Assembly (NCBI GenBank): GCA_964551195.1
Contig: CAZKBI010000003.1
Coordinates: 1-64,000 of the forward strand
DNA: 64,000 nucleotides
Direction of reading: 5' to 3'
DNA from: CAYZPB01 sp964551195
GTDB taxonomy: Bacteria > Bacillota > Bacilli > Tepidibacillales > Tepidibacillaceae
Made by a program: the position numbers and the translations under genes. Below, piece by piece: positions 8,384 to 17,185 of this stretch. Every line of letters begins with the position of its first letter. The stretch's first letter is position 1. The notes under the pieces were generated by a model. It was given only the letters and a program-made list of their open reading frames with translations, ran no database searches and was not told where the DNA came from.

Positions 8384-10138
8384 ATGCGTAATTTTGCAAC
8401 ATTAAAAGATTTTTTCATCAAACATAAATGGACATATATAATTGGAATCGTCTGGCTAATCTCAGTTGATGTGCTCCAATTACTAATTCCGAAAATTCTC
8501 GGCGCCTACACTGATGAACTTAGTGCTGGTGCTTTTGATGCTAAGCGGCTACTTCTCTATTCTCTAGTAATAGCCGGTATAGCTATTTTTATGTTCATTT
8601 TCCGCTATCTCTGGCGGATTTACATAATGGGCGCATCGCGACTGCTAGAATTTCGTTTACGTAACAGACTTTACAAGCATCTGCAGAAGATGTCGACCAA
8701 CTACTTTAATAATAAAAAAACGGGCGACCTAATGGCTCATGCCACTAATGATATTAATGCTGTCCGGATGGCTGCCGGACCGGGCGTTATCATGATAGTT
8801 GATGCAATCGTGATAATCCTTATTGCTGTGATTCTCATGTCGCAGACTATCTCCTTAAAGCTGACGCTTGTGGCGCTGATACCGCTTCCATTCCTAACGA
8901 TCGCTACGCAGAAATTCGGGAAAATGATGCATATCCGATCGCGCGCAATTCAGGAGTCATTTTCTGGAATTTCTGAACGTGTACAAGAGAACCTATCGGG
9001 AATGCGCGTTATCAAATCCTTCGTGCAAGAACGAGAAGAGGTTAGCAAGTTTAAAGAAGCTAATCAGGACTATGTTGATAAAAACATGGACTTTGAACGG
9101 GTGCACGTACTTTTCCATTCAATTATCGTCTTTCTTTCTGGCCTAAGCTTACTAATCGTATTGTTCTACGGTGGTCTACTAGTAATCGGTCAAGAGATTA
9201 CGCTTGGTGACTTTGTCGCCTTTAACAGCTATGTTGGTTTATTAACCTGGCCAATGATGGCGCTTGGCCGTGTCGTGAATATCCTTCAACGTGGTGCTGC
9301 TTCCATGGGTCGACTTAATACAATTTATGACACTGAACCAGAAATTTTTGATTATCCTGAGTTAGTTAATGAAAACATTACAGAAATAAAGGGTGCTCTT
9401 ACAATCAAAGATTTAACTTTCGCTTATCCAGGCACCGCGGTAAATGTCTTAGAAAATATAAATATTGATTTGCCACAGGGTAAGACGCTGGCGATTATCG
9501 GCAGAACCGGTTCTGGCAAAACAACGCTAACTAACCTGTTGCTGAGACTTTACAATAGCGAGGAAGGCGAGATTAAGATCGACGGCAATGAGTTGAACAC
9601 GATTCCGCTTGAGGTGCTACGCAACAATATTGGCTATGTACCACAAGATAATTTTCTCTTTACGACATCGATTAGGGAAAATATTGCTTTCGGTATTGAT
9701 GAATATGATGATGAAATGATTGAAAGAGCTTCTAGAGCCGCTAACATTTATGACGATATTATGGATTTCCCTGAACAATTTGCAACCATGGTCGGTGAAC
9801 GCGGCGTCTCACTATCAGGTGGCCAGAAGCAGAGGATTTCAATTGCACGCGCTCTAATTAAAGAGCCGAGTATTCTAATTCTTGATGACAGCCTGTCCGC
9901 TGTTGATACGAATACTGAGGAAACTATCCTCAGTAATCTGCGTGAGTTGCGCGGCGAGTTGACCACAATTATTATTGCTCATCGAGTTTCAACTATTAAA
10001 GAAGCTGATGAAATTATCGTTCTTGATGAAGGGAAAATAATTGAGCGTGGCAGACACGAAGAACTACTTGCCTTGGCTGGCAGCTACTATGAATTATATG
10101 AACAACAACTACTTGAAGATATGATTGCTAATCAGTAA
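8384..10138 (+). CDS. ABC exporter half-transporter, BmrC-like, degenerate ATPase site
   Basis: This 584-residue half-transporter has a six-helix membrane domain (about 1-310) and a C-terminal nucleotide-binding domain. Walker A is GRTGSGKTT, the signature is LSGGQKQR, and Walker B is ILILDDSLSA. The residue after Walker B, normally the catalytic Glu, is Asp, so this subunit should contribute the non-hydrolysing site. That matches BmrC of Bacillus BmrCD, a multidrug exporter. It sits 1 base after the LpdD-like gene and 13 bases before its partner, so the three are co-transcribed. Likely cargo is hydrophobic drugs or lipids, which the sequence cannot settle. Confidence 0.92.
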   Translation: MRNFATLKDFFIKHKWTYIIGIVWLISVDVLQLLIPKILGAYTDELSAGAFDAKRLLLYSLVIAGIAIFMFIFRYLWRIYIMGASRLLEFRLRNRLYKHLQKMSTNYFNNKKTGDLMAHATNDINAVRMAAGPGVIMIVDAIVIILIAVILMSQTISLKLTLVALIPLPFLTIATQKFGKMMHIRSRAIQESFSGISERVQENLSGMRVIKSFVQEREEVSKFKEANQDYVDKNMDFERVHVLFHSIIVFLSGLSLLIVLFYGGLLVIGQEITLGDFVAFNSYVGLLTWPMMALGRVVNILQRGAASMGRLNTIYDTEPEIFDYPELVNENITEIKGALTIKDLTFAYPGTAVNVLENINIDLPQGKTLAIIGRTGSGKTTLTNLLLRLYNSEEGEIKIDGNELNTIPLEVLRNNIGYVPQDNFLFTTSIRENIAFGIDEYDDEMIERASRAANIYDDIMDFPEQFATMVGERGVSLSGGQKQRISIARALIKEPSILILDDSLSAVDTNTEETILSNLRELRGELTTIIIAHRVSTIKEADEIIVLDEGKIIERGRHEELLALAGSYYELYEQQLLEDMIANQ

Positions 10139-10151
10139 GGGTGTGAACTAG

Positions 10152-12251
10152 ATGAGTGAAGAATACAGAGAATATCATGAGGAAACGGCCTTAAAGAAGG
10201 ACTACGACTGGCGTATTTTTAGACGTCTATTAAAGTATACTAAACCACAGAAGTGGTTGATTCTGCTTGCAGTTTTTCTAATGTTAATAATAACTGGTAT
10301 CGAGCTGGCACAACCTTACATCATTAAAGTTGCAATTGATGATCATATCAATGGTATCTATACTCCCATGGTTCGTTATGAACCAGGAATGGGACCACTT
10401 GAAGGAACAATCTATGATCAGCATGAATACTTGCGAATTAAGCGGTTAACGACCTTCACCGGTAAGAAGCTTGTCGATCCGGCTACAGTTGATGCCATGC
10501 AGAAGTATCAGATTTTCAAAGAAAACGACCGTTTCTATCTCGCTATTGGTAAGGTTACTGCTAATCAGCAATTTACTGTTGAGTGGCAGGGAACCACACC
10601 TACAGTAATCTTTGAAAATGGGCAACAACTTGCAGCAGTTGAACTAACCGAGGCAGAAATCAAAAGCTTCCGTACCTATGATATTAACGCACTCTATTTG
10701 ATCGCCCTAATCTTTCTAGTACTCTTGTTGGTGCTATTTGTGGTTACCTATATCCAGCAATATATCTTGCAGTATTCTGGTCAGCGGATAATTTTCAGTA
10801 TTAGGCAGGACTTATTTAGTCATATTCAGAAGCTCTCGCTTAGTTTTTTCGACCGTAACCCTGTCGGACGCATCCTAACCCGCGTCACAAATGATATTGA
10901 AACTCTGAATATGATGTATACGCAGGTTCTGGTCAGTTTCTTTAAAGATGCTGTGGTGCTAATCGGGATTGTTGTTGTAATGCTTTCACTGAATGTGAAG
11001 CTGGCTCTGATTTGTTTTATTTCAATTCCCTTCGTACTCTTCTCAACCTATCTATATCGAAAATATGCTCGACCTGCTTTCCGTGAGGTTCGTGTTCGTC
11101 TAGCGCGAATTAATACAACCTTAAATGAGAACATTTCGGGAATGCGGATTATTCATATTTTTAAGCGTGAAAAACAGCAGTTTGACCACTTTGATGAGAT
11201 AAACACTGCACATTATGATGCAAGCATGCGTGAATTAAAGACTGTCGCAATTTTCCGACCGGCAATGGATTTAATCTACTCGTTTGCCTTAGCCCTCTTA
11301 CTCTGGTTCGGTGCGCAAGAGGTGCTTGCTGGCTGGATCGAGTTTGGTTTGCTCTTTGCTTTTATTGAGTATCTACGTCGTTTCTTCCAGCCGATTAACG
11401 ACCTGACGGAACAGTTTACAGTTCTACAGCAGGCTATGGCCTCAGCTGAAAGGATCTTCCAACTGCTAGATGATGATTCAATTATTCCGGAGCCAGAAAA
11501 TCCAGTAATGGTTGAGAAATTTAGAGGCGAGATTGAGTTCGACCAAGTCTGGTTTGCTTATAATGATAAAAACTGGGTCTTAAAAGATATTAGCTTTAAG
11601 ATTATGCCCGGTGAAATGGTTGCTTTTGTCGGAGCAACTGGTGCTGGCAAAACATCCATCATTAACCTGCTTGGCCGTTTCTACGATATCCAAAAAGGTG
11701 CAATCCGCATCGACGGAATTGACATTCGCGATATTGAGCTCGATACACTACGACGTAACGTCGGTATGGTGCTGCAGGATGTCTTCCTTTTCTCTGGCGA
11801 TATTCGTTCTAACATTACTTTAAATAATCAGAGCATAACCGAGCAAGAGATGCGCGATATTGCCCATCACGTTAATGCCAGCACTTTTATAGAGAAACTT
11901 CCGCAGATGTATGGAGAAGAAGTTAAGGAACGTGGTTCAACGCTTTCACAGGGACAGCGTCAGCTTCTATCTTTTGCGCGAACACTTGCCTTTAAGCCTT
12001 CTATTCTTGTTCTAGACGAGGCTACAGCAAATATTGATACAGAGACTGAAATATTGATTCAAGATGCCTTAAACAAGTTAATAAAGGGGCGTACTACTAT
12101 TGTCATCGCCCATCGTCTCTCAACTATTCAACATGCAGACAAAATCATTGTTCTTCATAAAGGAGAAATTCGCGAAATGGGTAACCATCAGGAATTATTA
12201 ACAGGTGAGGGATTATATTATAACCTCTACCAGCTACAATATCAGGAGTAG
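10152..12251 (+). CDS. ABC exporter half-transporter, BmrD-like, with extracellular insertion
   Basis: The partner subunit has 699 residues. The first membrane helix (about 35-60) is followed by an insertion of roughly 100 residues (about 70-178), which topology places outside the cell, before the second helix (180-200). BmrD of Bacillus carries a comparable extracellular domain. The nucleotide-binding domain has Walker A GATGAGKTS, a divergent signature LSQGQRQ, and a canonical Walker B with Glu (ILVLDEATANID). Paired with the Asp-containing subunit upstream, this gives one active and one degenerate ATPase site, the usual plan of heterodimeric exporters. RBS AGGGTGTG precedes the ATG. Confidence 0.92.
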   Translation: MSEEYREYHEETALKKDYDWRIFRRLLKYTKPQKWLILLAVFLMLIITGIELAQPYIIKVAIDDHINGIYTPMVRYEPGMGPLEGTIYDQHEYLRIKRLTTFTGKKLVDPATVDAMQKYQIFKENDRFYLAIGKVTANQQFTVEWQGTTPTVIFENGQQLAAVELTEAEIKSFRTYDINALYLIALIFLVLLLVLFVVTYIQQYILQYSGQRIIFSIRQDLFSHIQKLSLSFFDRNPVGRILTRVTNDIETLNMMYTQVLVSFFKDAVVLIGIVVVMLSLNVKLALICFISIPFVLFSTYLYRKYARPAFREVRVRLARINTTLNENISGMRIIHIFKREKQQFDHFDEINTAHYDASMRELKTVAIFRPAMDLIYSFALALLLWFGAQEVLAGWIEFGLLFAFIEYLRRFFQPINDLTEQFTVLQQAMASAERIFQLLDDDSIIPEPENPVMVEKFRGEIEFDQVWFAYNDKNWVLKDISFKIMPGEMVAFVGATGAGKTSIINLLGRFYDIQKGAIRIDGIDIRDIELDTLRRNVGMVLQDVFLFSGDIRSNITLNNQSITEQEMRDIAHHVNASTFIEKLPQMYGEEVKERGSTLSQGQRQLLSFARTLAFKPSILVLDEATANIDTETEILIQDALNKLIKGRTTIVIAHRLSTIQHADKIIVLHKGEIREMGNHQELLTGEGLYYNLYQLQYQE

Positions 12252-12293
12252 GCCGGTAGAGGTTAGGGTTTCTAAATTTTAGAAGCTGGTAAC

Positions 12294-12782
12294 TTAGAAT
12301 ATTGTAACAAAAAAGTAAACGATCATCGCAATAAAAATTAAGGCTTTGAATAAACCACCGCCAAGCATACCGAGGAATGAGGCTACACCAACCTTTAAGG
12401 AGTCCCGTGCATTGGAACCAACTAGCAATTCAACCAGAACAGCCATCACAAATGGTCCGACAACTATCCCGATTGGTCCCATTAGAAGTGGTCCAAGAAG
12501 TACACCGAAAATAACTGCATACTGTGTCTTTCGCGAACCGCCCCATTTCTTAACGAAGGCGATGCTGGCTAAATAATCGACAACAAAGGAAAGTAGCGAA
12601 AGAACGGCTAATGCAATCCAGAAAGTAGTACCCGCAATCGGCTCAATGGCAAAATAATAGATGAGAACCCCCGCCCAAATTAATGGGGCGCCTGGGATTA
12701 TCGGAATGAAAATGCCGATGAAGCTCGATAGAAATAAGATTATTATTGCTATCCAGATAAGTATCAGTACTACTATTTCCAT
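12294..12782 (-). CDS. DUF456 family membrane protein
   Basis: The 162-residue protein is almost entirely hydrophobic, with about four to five membrane segments and Gly/Pro-rich loops (GIFIPIIPGAPLIW; GPLLMGPIGIVVGP), the pattern of DUF456. The biochemical role is unknown. It starts 4 bases after the stop of the SPFH gene, so the two form an operon and may work together at the membrane. AAGGA upstream of the ATG lies within the end of the SPFH gene. Confidence 0.8.
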   Translation of the reverse strand: MEIVVLILIWIAIIILFLSSFIGIFIPIIPGAPLIWAGVLIYYFAIEPIAGTTFWIALAVLSLLSFVVDYLASIAFVKKWGGSRKTQYAVIFGVLLGPLLMGPIGIVVGPFVMAVLVELLVGSNARDSLKVGVASFLGMLGGGLFKALIFIAMIVYFFVTIF

Positions 12783-12786
12783 TAAT

Positions 12787-13671
12787 CTATGATTCCTTGC
12801 TTCCAGTATTAATAATCGGTTGAGCTCCTCGATCAGAGACTATAGCAACCATTAAGTTATTGATCAAATCAATCTTACGACTTTCATCAAACTTAACTAG
12901 CCCTTCATTCTCGATTCGCTGAATCGCCATCTGTGTCATGCCAACTGCTCCATCAACTATTTTTGCACGCGCAGCAATAATTGCGTTCGCCTGTTGACGT
13001 TGAAGCATTGCACTAGCAATCTCAGTTGAGTAAGCGAGGTGAGTCAGGCGAGCTTCTAGAACTTGGACTCCTGCCAGATTTAGTCTTTCCTGCAACTCTT
13101 TTGTGAGCTCGTCAGAAACGACTGATACATCACCACGTAGCGAAATCCCAGTCTCCTCGTAGTTGTCGTATGGGTATTTGGTTGCAACATGTCGTAGTGC
13201 AGTTTCGCTCTGAATCTCAACAAATTCCTCATAATTATCAACATCAAAAACTGCTTTAGCAGAATCAACAACCTTGAAAACGACAACCGCAGCGATTTCA
13301 ATTGGATTCCCCGCAACATCGTTAACTTTCAGTCTGGTAGAGTTAAAATTGCGTACACGTAGTGAGATTTTACGACGAAGTGTTAATGGTACAGTCATGT
13401 GAAATCCGCTATCACGAATTACACCGATGTATTTACCGAAAAATGTCACAACAATCGCTTGATTTGGTAGAACGATTGTTAAGCCACTGAAAAGAACGCT
13501 ACCAATAAGGACCAAAACAGCCCCAACTAGAACCATTGGTAATGTTTCGAAGCCAATTACAAATAGTCCACCAATAATCAATACTAATGAGAGAATTATG
13601 CCAATAAATCCATTCGTGCGCCAAACACTATGTTCTTCCATATTTGAACGCCATACATTGTCTTCTTGCAT
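12787..13671 (-). CDS. SPFH/Band 7 (stomatin-like) membrane protein
   Basis: The 294-residue protein has two adjacent hydrophobic segments (about 20-42 and 45-65), then an SPFH domain (LPNQAIVVTFFGKYIGV through VLEARLTHLAYS) and an Ala/Gln-rich helix (AMLQRQQANAIIAARAKIVDG). Such proteins form oligomeric membrane scaffolds and often organise proteases or transport proteins. The start is placed at ATG 13669-13671, which has GGAGGA at correct spacing; a longer frame upstream lacks a ribosome site. The operon partner is DUF456 downstream. The specific client is unknown. Confidence 0.85.
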   Translation of the reverse strand: MQEDNVWRSNMEEHSVWRTNGFIGIILSLVLIIGGLFVIGFETLPMVLVGAVLVLIGSVLFSGLTIVLPNQAIVVTFFGKYIGVIRDSGFHMTVPLTLRRKISLRVRNFNSTRLKVNDVAGNPIEIAAVVVFKVVDSAKAVFDVDNYEEFVEIQSETALRHVATKYPYDNYEETGISLRGDVSVVSDELTKELQERLNLAGVQVLEARLTHLAYSTEIASAMLQRQQANAIIAARAKIVDGAVGMTQMAIQRIENEGLVKFDESRKIDLINNLMVAIVSDRGAQPIINTGSKES

Positions 13672-13870
13672 ATAAATTCCTCCTTTTTTTATTAACCACG
13701 CAGTATCGACCGCGCAAAATTGATTAACTTTATTCATTATTTATTAACTATATGATATCATTATTAAAGCAGATTAACAATTATTTGTATTCAAGATAAA
13801 CGCTTTAGCAATCGCCTTAAGATTGCTTGATATTGCTTAATCAGACGAAATATATTAGGGAGTGAGCTAG

Positions 13871-15328
13871 TTGACAGAAGAAAAAAAAGAGGTTAAAAAA
13901 TTTGTAAAAGAGATTGAAAGTATGGAGGAAAATTACTCTCGCTGGTATCTCGATATTGTCAGAAAAGCAGATTTAATGGATTACGGTCCAGTTAAAGGAA
14001 CAATAATTTTTAAGCCCTATGGCTATGCTCTGTGGGAGAATATTCAAAGTGACTTAAATCGACGTTTCAAGGAGACTGGTCATGAGAACGTCTATTTTCC
14101 CTTACTGATTCCTGAATCCTTTCTGCAAAAAGAGATGAACCATGTTGAGGGTTTCGCACCCGAAGTTGCCTGGGTTACACAGGGTGGTAATGAAGTGCTA
14201 GAGGAGCGCTTAGTTATTCGCCCGACTTCTGAGACGCTCTTTGGCTCTGCCATGAGTAATTGGATCCACTCCTATCGCGATCTACCAATGAAGCTCAACC
14301 AATGGGCGAATGTGATTCGCTGGGAGCGTTCCACTAAACCGTTTTTGCGGACATCGGAGTTTCTCTGGCAAGAAGGACATACAGCGCACGCCACTTATGA
14401 AGAGGCCGAAGAAGAAACCCTTCTAATGCTTCAAGTATATAAGGATTTTGCTGAGGAATTTTTGGCAATGCCCGTTCTAACTGGTCGCAAAACAGAAAAC
14501 GAAAAATTCGCAGGTGCTGTGCATACTTACAGCATTGAAGCGCTGATGAGTGATGGCAAGGCACTACAAGCCGGAACATCACATAACCTGGGACAGAACT
14601 TTTCCAAGGTTTTTGATATCCAATATTCTGATCAGGAGAACCAATTACAGTATGTTTACCAGACCTCTTGGGGGGTCTCAACACGCTTGATTGGCGGATT
14701 AATAATGACGCATAGTGATGACCGTGGATTAGCTCTGCCACCATCAATCGCACCCTATCAAGTGGTGATTGTACCAATTCTGCGTGGCGATACCGAACCA
14801 GTGCTCAATCAGGTTGCTGCGTTAGAGCAAGAGTTAAAGTCACTGGGGATTCGTGTTAAATCTGATGTACGCGATGGAATGAGCCCCGGCTGGAAATTTA
14901 ACGAGTACGAAATGCGTGGTGTACCCATTCGTATCGAGCTTGGACCGAAAGATTTAGAAAAAGAACAGTTCGTACTTGCGAGACGCGACACTGGCGAAAA
15001 AGAGTTCTTACCACTAGCTGATCTGGCAACAATTATTCCGGCAACACTAGCGGAAATTCAAGAGAATATGTTGCTTAAGGCTCAGAACTTCATGGAGGAG
15101 CGGACTTTTGCAGCTGATACGATTGAAGAGTTGAAAGATAAATTGATGACTATGCGCGGTTTTTATGTGAGCTGGTGGTGTGATGATATTGAGTGCCTTG
15201 AGCAGGTCCAAATCGAGACTAGTGCAACGGCGCGAGTTATTCCTTTTGAACAACGTGAAGGTAAAGGAAAATGCATCTGCTGTCAGAAAGATAGCACAAC
15301 AACAATCATTCTGGCGCGAGCATATTAG
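13871..15328 (+). CDS. proS: Prolyl-tRNA synthetase, archaeal/eukaryotic-type
   Basis: This class II synthetase charges tRNA-Pro. The 485-residue form begins with a short charged segment and then NYSRWYLDIVRKADLMDYGPVKG, characteristic of the archaeal/eukaryotic-like ProRS lacking the bacterial editing insertion. RPTSET (motif 2 region), the VIRWERS segment and a C-terminal zinc-site-like domain (WWCDDIECLE...CICC) are visible. Start is TTG at 13871 with GGGAGTGAG upstream; an ATG 17 codons later would remove conserved sequence. An AT-rich dyad (AGCAATC/GATTGCT, 13807-13827) precedes it without a T run. No T-box is seen. Confidence 0.95.
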   Translation: MTEEKKEVKKFVKEIESMEENYSRWYLDIVRKADLMDYGPVKGTIIFKPYGYALWENIQSDLNRRFKETGHENVYFPLLIPESFLQKEMNHVEGFAPEVAWVTQGGNEVLEERLVIRPTSETLFGSAMSNWIHSYRDLPMKLNQWANVIRWERSTKPFLRTSEFLWQEGHTAHATYEEAEEETLLMLQVYKDFAEEFLAMPVLTGRKTENEKFAGAVHTYSIEALMSDGKALQAGTSHNLGQNFSKVFDIQYSDQENQLQYVYQTSWGVSTRLIGGLIMTHSDDRGLALPPSIAPYQVVIVPILRGDTEPVLNQVAALEQELKSLGIRVKSDVRDGMSPGWKFNEYEMRGVPIRIELGPKDLEKEQFVLARRDTGEKEFLPLADLATIIPATLAEIQENMLLKAQNFMEERTFAADTIEELKDKLMTMRGFYVSWWCDDIECLEQVQIETSATARVIPFEQREGKGKCICCQKDSTTTIILARAY

Positions 15329-15353
15329 AATAATTTATTTGGAATTAATAAAG

Positions 15354-15390
15354 GAGCCTTACCGGAAAATCGGCAAGGCTCTTCTTATAT
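15354..15390 (+). terminator. Terminator of proS
   Basis: GAGCCTT-A-CCG (15354-15364) pairs with CGG-C-AAGGCTC (15371-15381) with one A/C mismatch and a 6-base loop. The T-rich stretch TTCTTATATT follows. Confidence 0.85.
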
Positions 15391-15402
15391 TAGTAACATA
15401 AA

Positions 15403-15475
15403 TAAAAAAGGCCGCAAATCGCCAAATGATCTGCGGCCAAAAAACAAACTCTCACCAAACTTAAATTCATTTGGT
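15403..15475 (-). ncRNA. Candidate small RNA divergent from nadB
   Basis: No protein frame with a ribosome site fits here, yet the minus strand carries a full transcription unit. A promoter (15510-15482) should start RNA near 15475. The 5' end forms a hairpin, ACCAAA (15459-15454 as RNA complement) with TTTGGT, then a U-rich linker. The RNA ends in an 11-bp GC-rich stem (15438-15428 with 15420-15410, one G-U pair) followed by TTTTTT. The terminator loop AUUUGGC is complementary over six bases to CCAAAU of the 5' hairpin, so a pseudoknot or switch is possible. It would be 70-75 nt. I do not recognise the family; it lacks the C-rich motifs of RoxS/RsaE. Confidence 0.5.
15404..15438 (-). terminator. 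Minus-strand intrinsic terminator with no annotated gene upstream
   Basis: GGCCGCAGATC and GATTTGCGGCC pair over 11 bp around ATTTGGC when read on the minus strand, and six T residues follow (15409-15404). On the plus strand only A residues follow, so the signal is directional. Confidence 0.8.
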
Positions 15476-15481
15476 AGATAT

Positions 15482-15510
15482 ATAATATCATTGAATTTGT
15501 ATCTTGTGAA
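15482..15510 (-). promoter_or_regulatory. Predicted promoter of the small RNA
   Basis: On the minus strand TTCACA (15510-15505) lies 17 bases before TATTAT (15487-15482), which also has the TG of an extended -10 (15490-15489). The -35 lies inside the left arm of the long dyad at 15500-15537. Confidence 0.6.
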
Positions 15511-15537
15511 TACTTATTTTAAAATATTCACAAGATA
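15500..15537. promoter_or_regulatory. Perfect 13-bp dyad with Rex-like half-sites upstream of nadB
   Basis: TATCTTGTGAATA (15500-15512) and its exact reverse complement (15525-15537) are separated by 12 AT bases. Each arm contains TTGTGAA/TTCACAA, the half-site of the redox repressor Rex, but the halves are 16 bases apart rather than the usual 4. It overlaps the -35 of the divergent small-RNA promoter and lies 35 bases or more upstream of the predicted nadB promoter. No T run follows, so it is not a terminator. Confidence 0.55.
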
Positions 15538-15572
15538 ATTGAGAAAAACAGGAAAATATGGTTGTTTTTCTA

Positions 15573-15603
15573 TTGTTTTATCCTATTTTATATGTGATAT
15601 TAT
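15573..15603 (+). promoter_or_regulatory. Predicted promoter of nadBCA
   Basis: TGATATTAT (15595-15603) is an extended -10. TTGTTT (15573-15578) is a weak -35 at a long 19-base spacing. Predicted leader is about 35 bases. Confidence 0.4.
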
Positions 15604-15643
15604 GGTATCAGTAAGGAAAGTTGGCTTAACAGGAGGTCACTCG

Positions 15644-17185
15644 ATGTATTTAGAAAAGGCTGATGTCGTAATAATTGGCGGTGGAATCGCTGGTCTAGTT
15701 GTAGCCGAGCTGCTTTCACATAGCAAAAATGTTATCCTAATTGCCAAAGAAGAGCTCGAAAAAAGTAATTCCTACCTAGCACAGGGTGGCATTGCTGCTT
15801 CCATCGATAAAGACGATAGTTGGAAAAAGCATTTCTTCGACACTATCGAAGCAGGCAACATGCATAATGTTGAAAAAACAACCTTAGAACTAGTCAGAAA
15901 CGCACCCAAAGCAATTAGTCAACTCGTAAATCTTGGCGTTCCCTTCGACCGCGACCGCGATAATAACCTTCGCTTAGGACGTGAGGGTGGGCATAAGAAA
16001 AATCGGATTGTTCACGCAGGTGGGGATGCAACTGGCCGCTCCGTAACTGAGCACTTACTTGCTGCGATTATTAATGATATTAGGATCCATTCACACGTGA
16101 TGGCCTACGATCTATTAATTGACAATGGTCGCTGTGTTGGTGTAATTGCCAAAAACAATGTTGGAGAAACGATTATTTATCAGGCTCCTTATATTATCTT
16201 AGCAACTGGCGGGATGGGCGGACTCTACCGAGTTACATCCAACGATTCAACAATAACTGGTGATGGTATTGCCATGGCTTATCGTGCTGGTGCTGATCTA
16301 GTTGATTTGGAATTTATTCAGTTTCATCCCACGATGTTATTAACAGAAACAAATGTTTCTGCCCTAGTCTCCGAGGCTGTCCGTGGTGAGGGGGCACGCT
16401 TAATCGATGAAAATGGTCGCTTAATCATGCAAGGTGTTCACCCTCTCGCCGACTTAGCACCACGTGATATAGTTTCGCGCCAGGTTTACAAGGAGCTTGA
16501 GGCAGGCCACCAAATTTACCTTGATATTTCTAACATCGAAAATTTCCGCGAGCGCTTCCCACAGATTACTGCACTCTGTGAGCAAAATAAGATTAACCTT
16601 GATAATCAACTGATTCCCATTACACCGGGCGCACACTTTATTATGGGCGGCGTCAAAACCAATATGGCGGGTGAAACTTCGGTTCCCGGACTCTATGCCG
16701 TTGGCGAGGTAGCTTGCAGCGGTGTGCACGGTGCCAATCGATTGGCCAGCAATTCACTGCTGGAGGGCCTGATTTTTGCGGCTAGCTTGGCAAGTCATCT
16801 AGTGGAACAAGTTGAACCGGAGCTAAAAGACAGAATAACTTTGCCAGAAATTGGTCAACTGGAAATAGCGCTTCCAACAAGGAGCGAAATCAAACAGATT
16901 ATGACCGATTATGTTGGCATTGTCCGTGATGAAATAGGACTTACTACTGCTGTCGATTGGTTCGAGCAATATACAAAAATAATCAAATCAGATAAAATAT
17001 TATTAGAGTTGACAAATGATGAGAAGATTATTACTAACATGCTAACTGTCGGTTGGTTGATTGCAAGCTCTGCACTGATGCGCACGGAGAGTCGTGGCGG
17101 TCATTTTCGTGCAGACTACCCTGCCACTAATGATAAAGAGTGGCTCAAACACTACATAGTGAGGGGGAGAAGTACCGATGAATAA
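15644..17185 (+). CDS. nadB: L-aspartate oxidase
   Basis: NadB oxidises L-aspartate to iminoaspartate, the first step of de novo NAD synthesis; in anaerobes fumarate can replace oxygen as acceptor. The 513-residue flavoprotein has an N-terminal FAD-binding motif (VVIIGGGIAGL, about 9-19), AQGGIAAS, REGGHKKNRIVHAGGDATG around the active site, and GVHGANRLASNSLLEG. A longer upstream frame exists, but ATG 15644 has AGGAGG directly before it and starts at the FAD domain as in homologues. It overlaps nadC by 8 bases. The order nadB-nadC-nadA indicates one operon. Confidence 0.96.
   Translation: MYLEKADVVIIGGGIAGLVVAELLSHSKNVILIAKEELEKSNSYLAQGGIAASIDKDDSWKKHFFDTIEAGNMHNVEKTTLELVRNAPKAISQLVNLGVPFDRDRDNNLRLGREGGHKKNRIVHAGGDATGRSVTEHLLAAIINDIRIHSHVMAYDLLIDNGRCVGVIAKNNVGETIIYQAPYIILATGGMGGLYRVTSNDSTITGDGIAMAYRAGADLVDLEFIQFHPTMLLTETNVSALVSEAVRGEGARLIDENGRLIMQGVHPLADLAPRDIVSRQVYKELEAGHQIYLDISNIENFRERFPQITALCEQNKINLDNQLIPITPGAHFIMGGVKTNMAGETSVPGLYAVGEVACSGVHGANRLASNSLLEGLIFAASLASHLVEQVEPELKDRITLPEIGQLEIALPTRSEIKQIMTDYVGIVRDEIGLTTAVDWFEQYTKIIKSDKILLELTNDEKIITNMLTVGWLIASSALMRTESRGGHFRADYPATNDKEWLKHYIVRGRSTDE

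Noticed and set aside
12252..12293. TTCTAAA/TTTAGAA palindrome as terminator between the ABC exporter and DUF456
   Set aside because: The stem is AT-only and no T run follows in either direction.
13807..13856. TTGATA...TATATT promoter just before proS
   Set aside because: Its start site would fall inside the proS ribosome binding site; the nearby AGCAATC/GATTGCT dyad has no T run and is not called either.
15403..15475. Small RNA as a RoxS/RsaE homologue
   Set aside because: The location near NAD genes and Rex-like half-sites is suggestive, but the C-rich single-stranded motifs of that family are absent.
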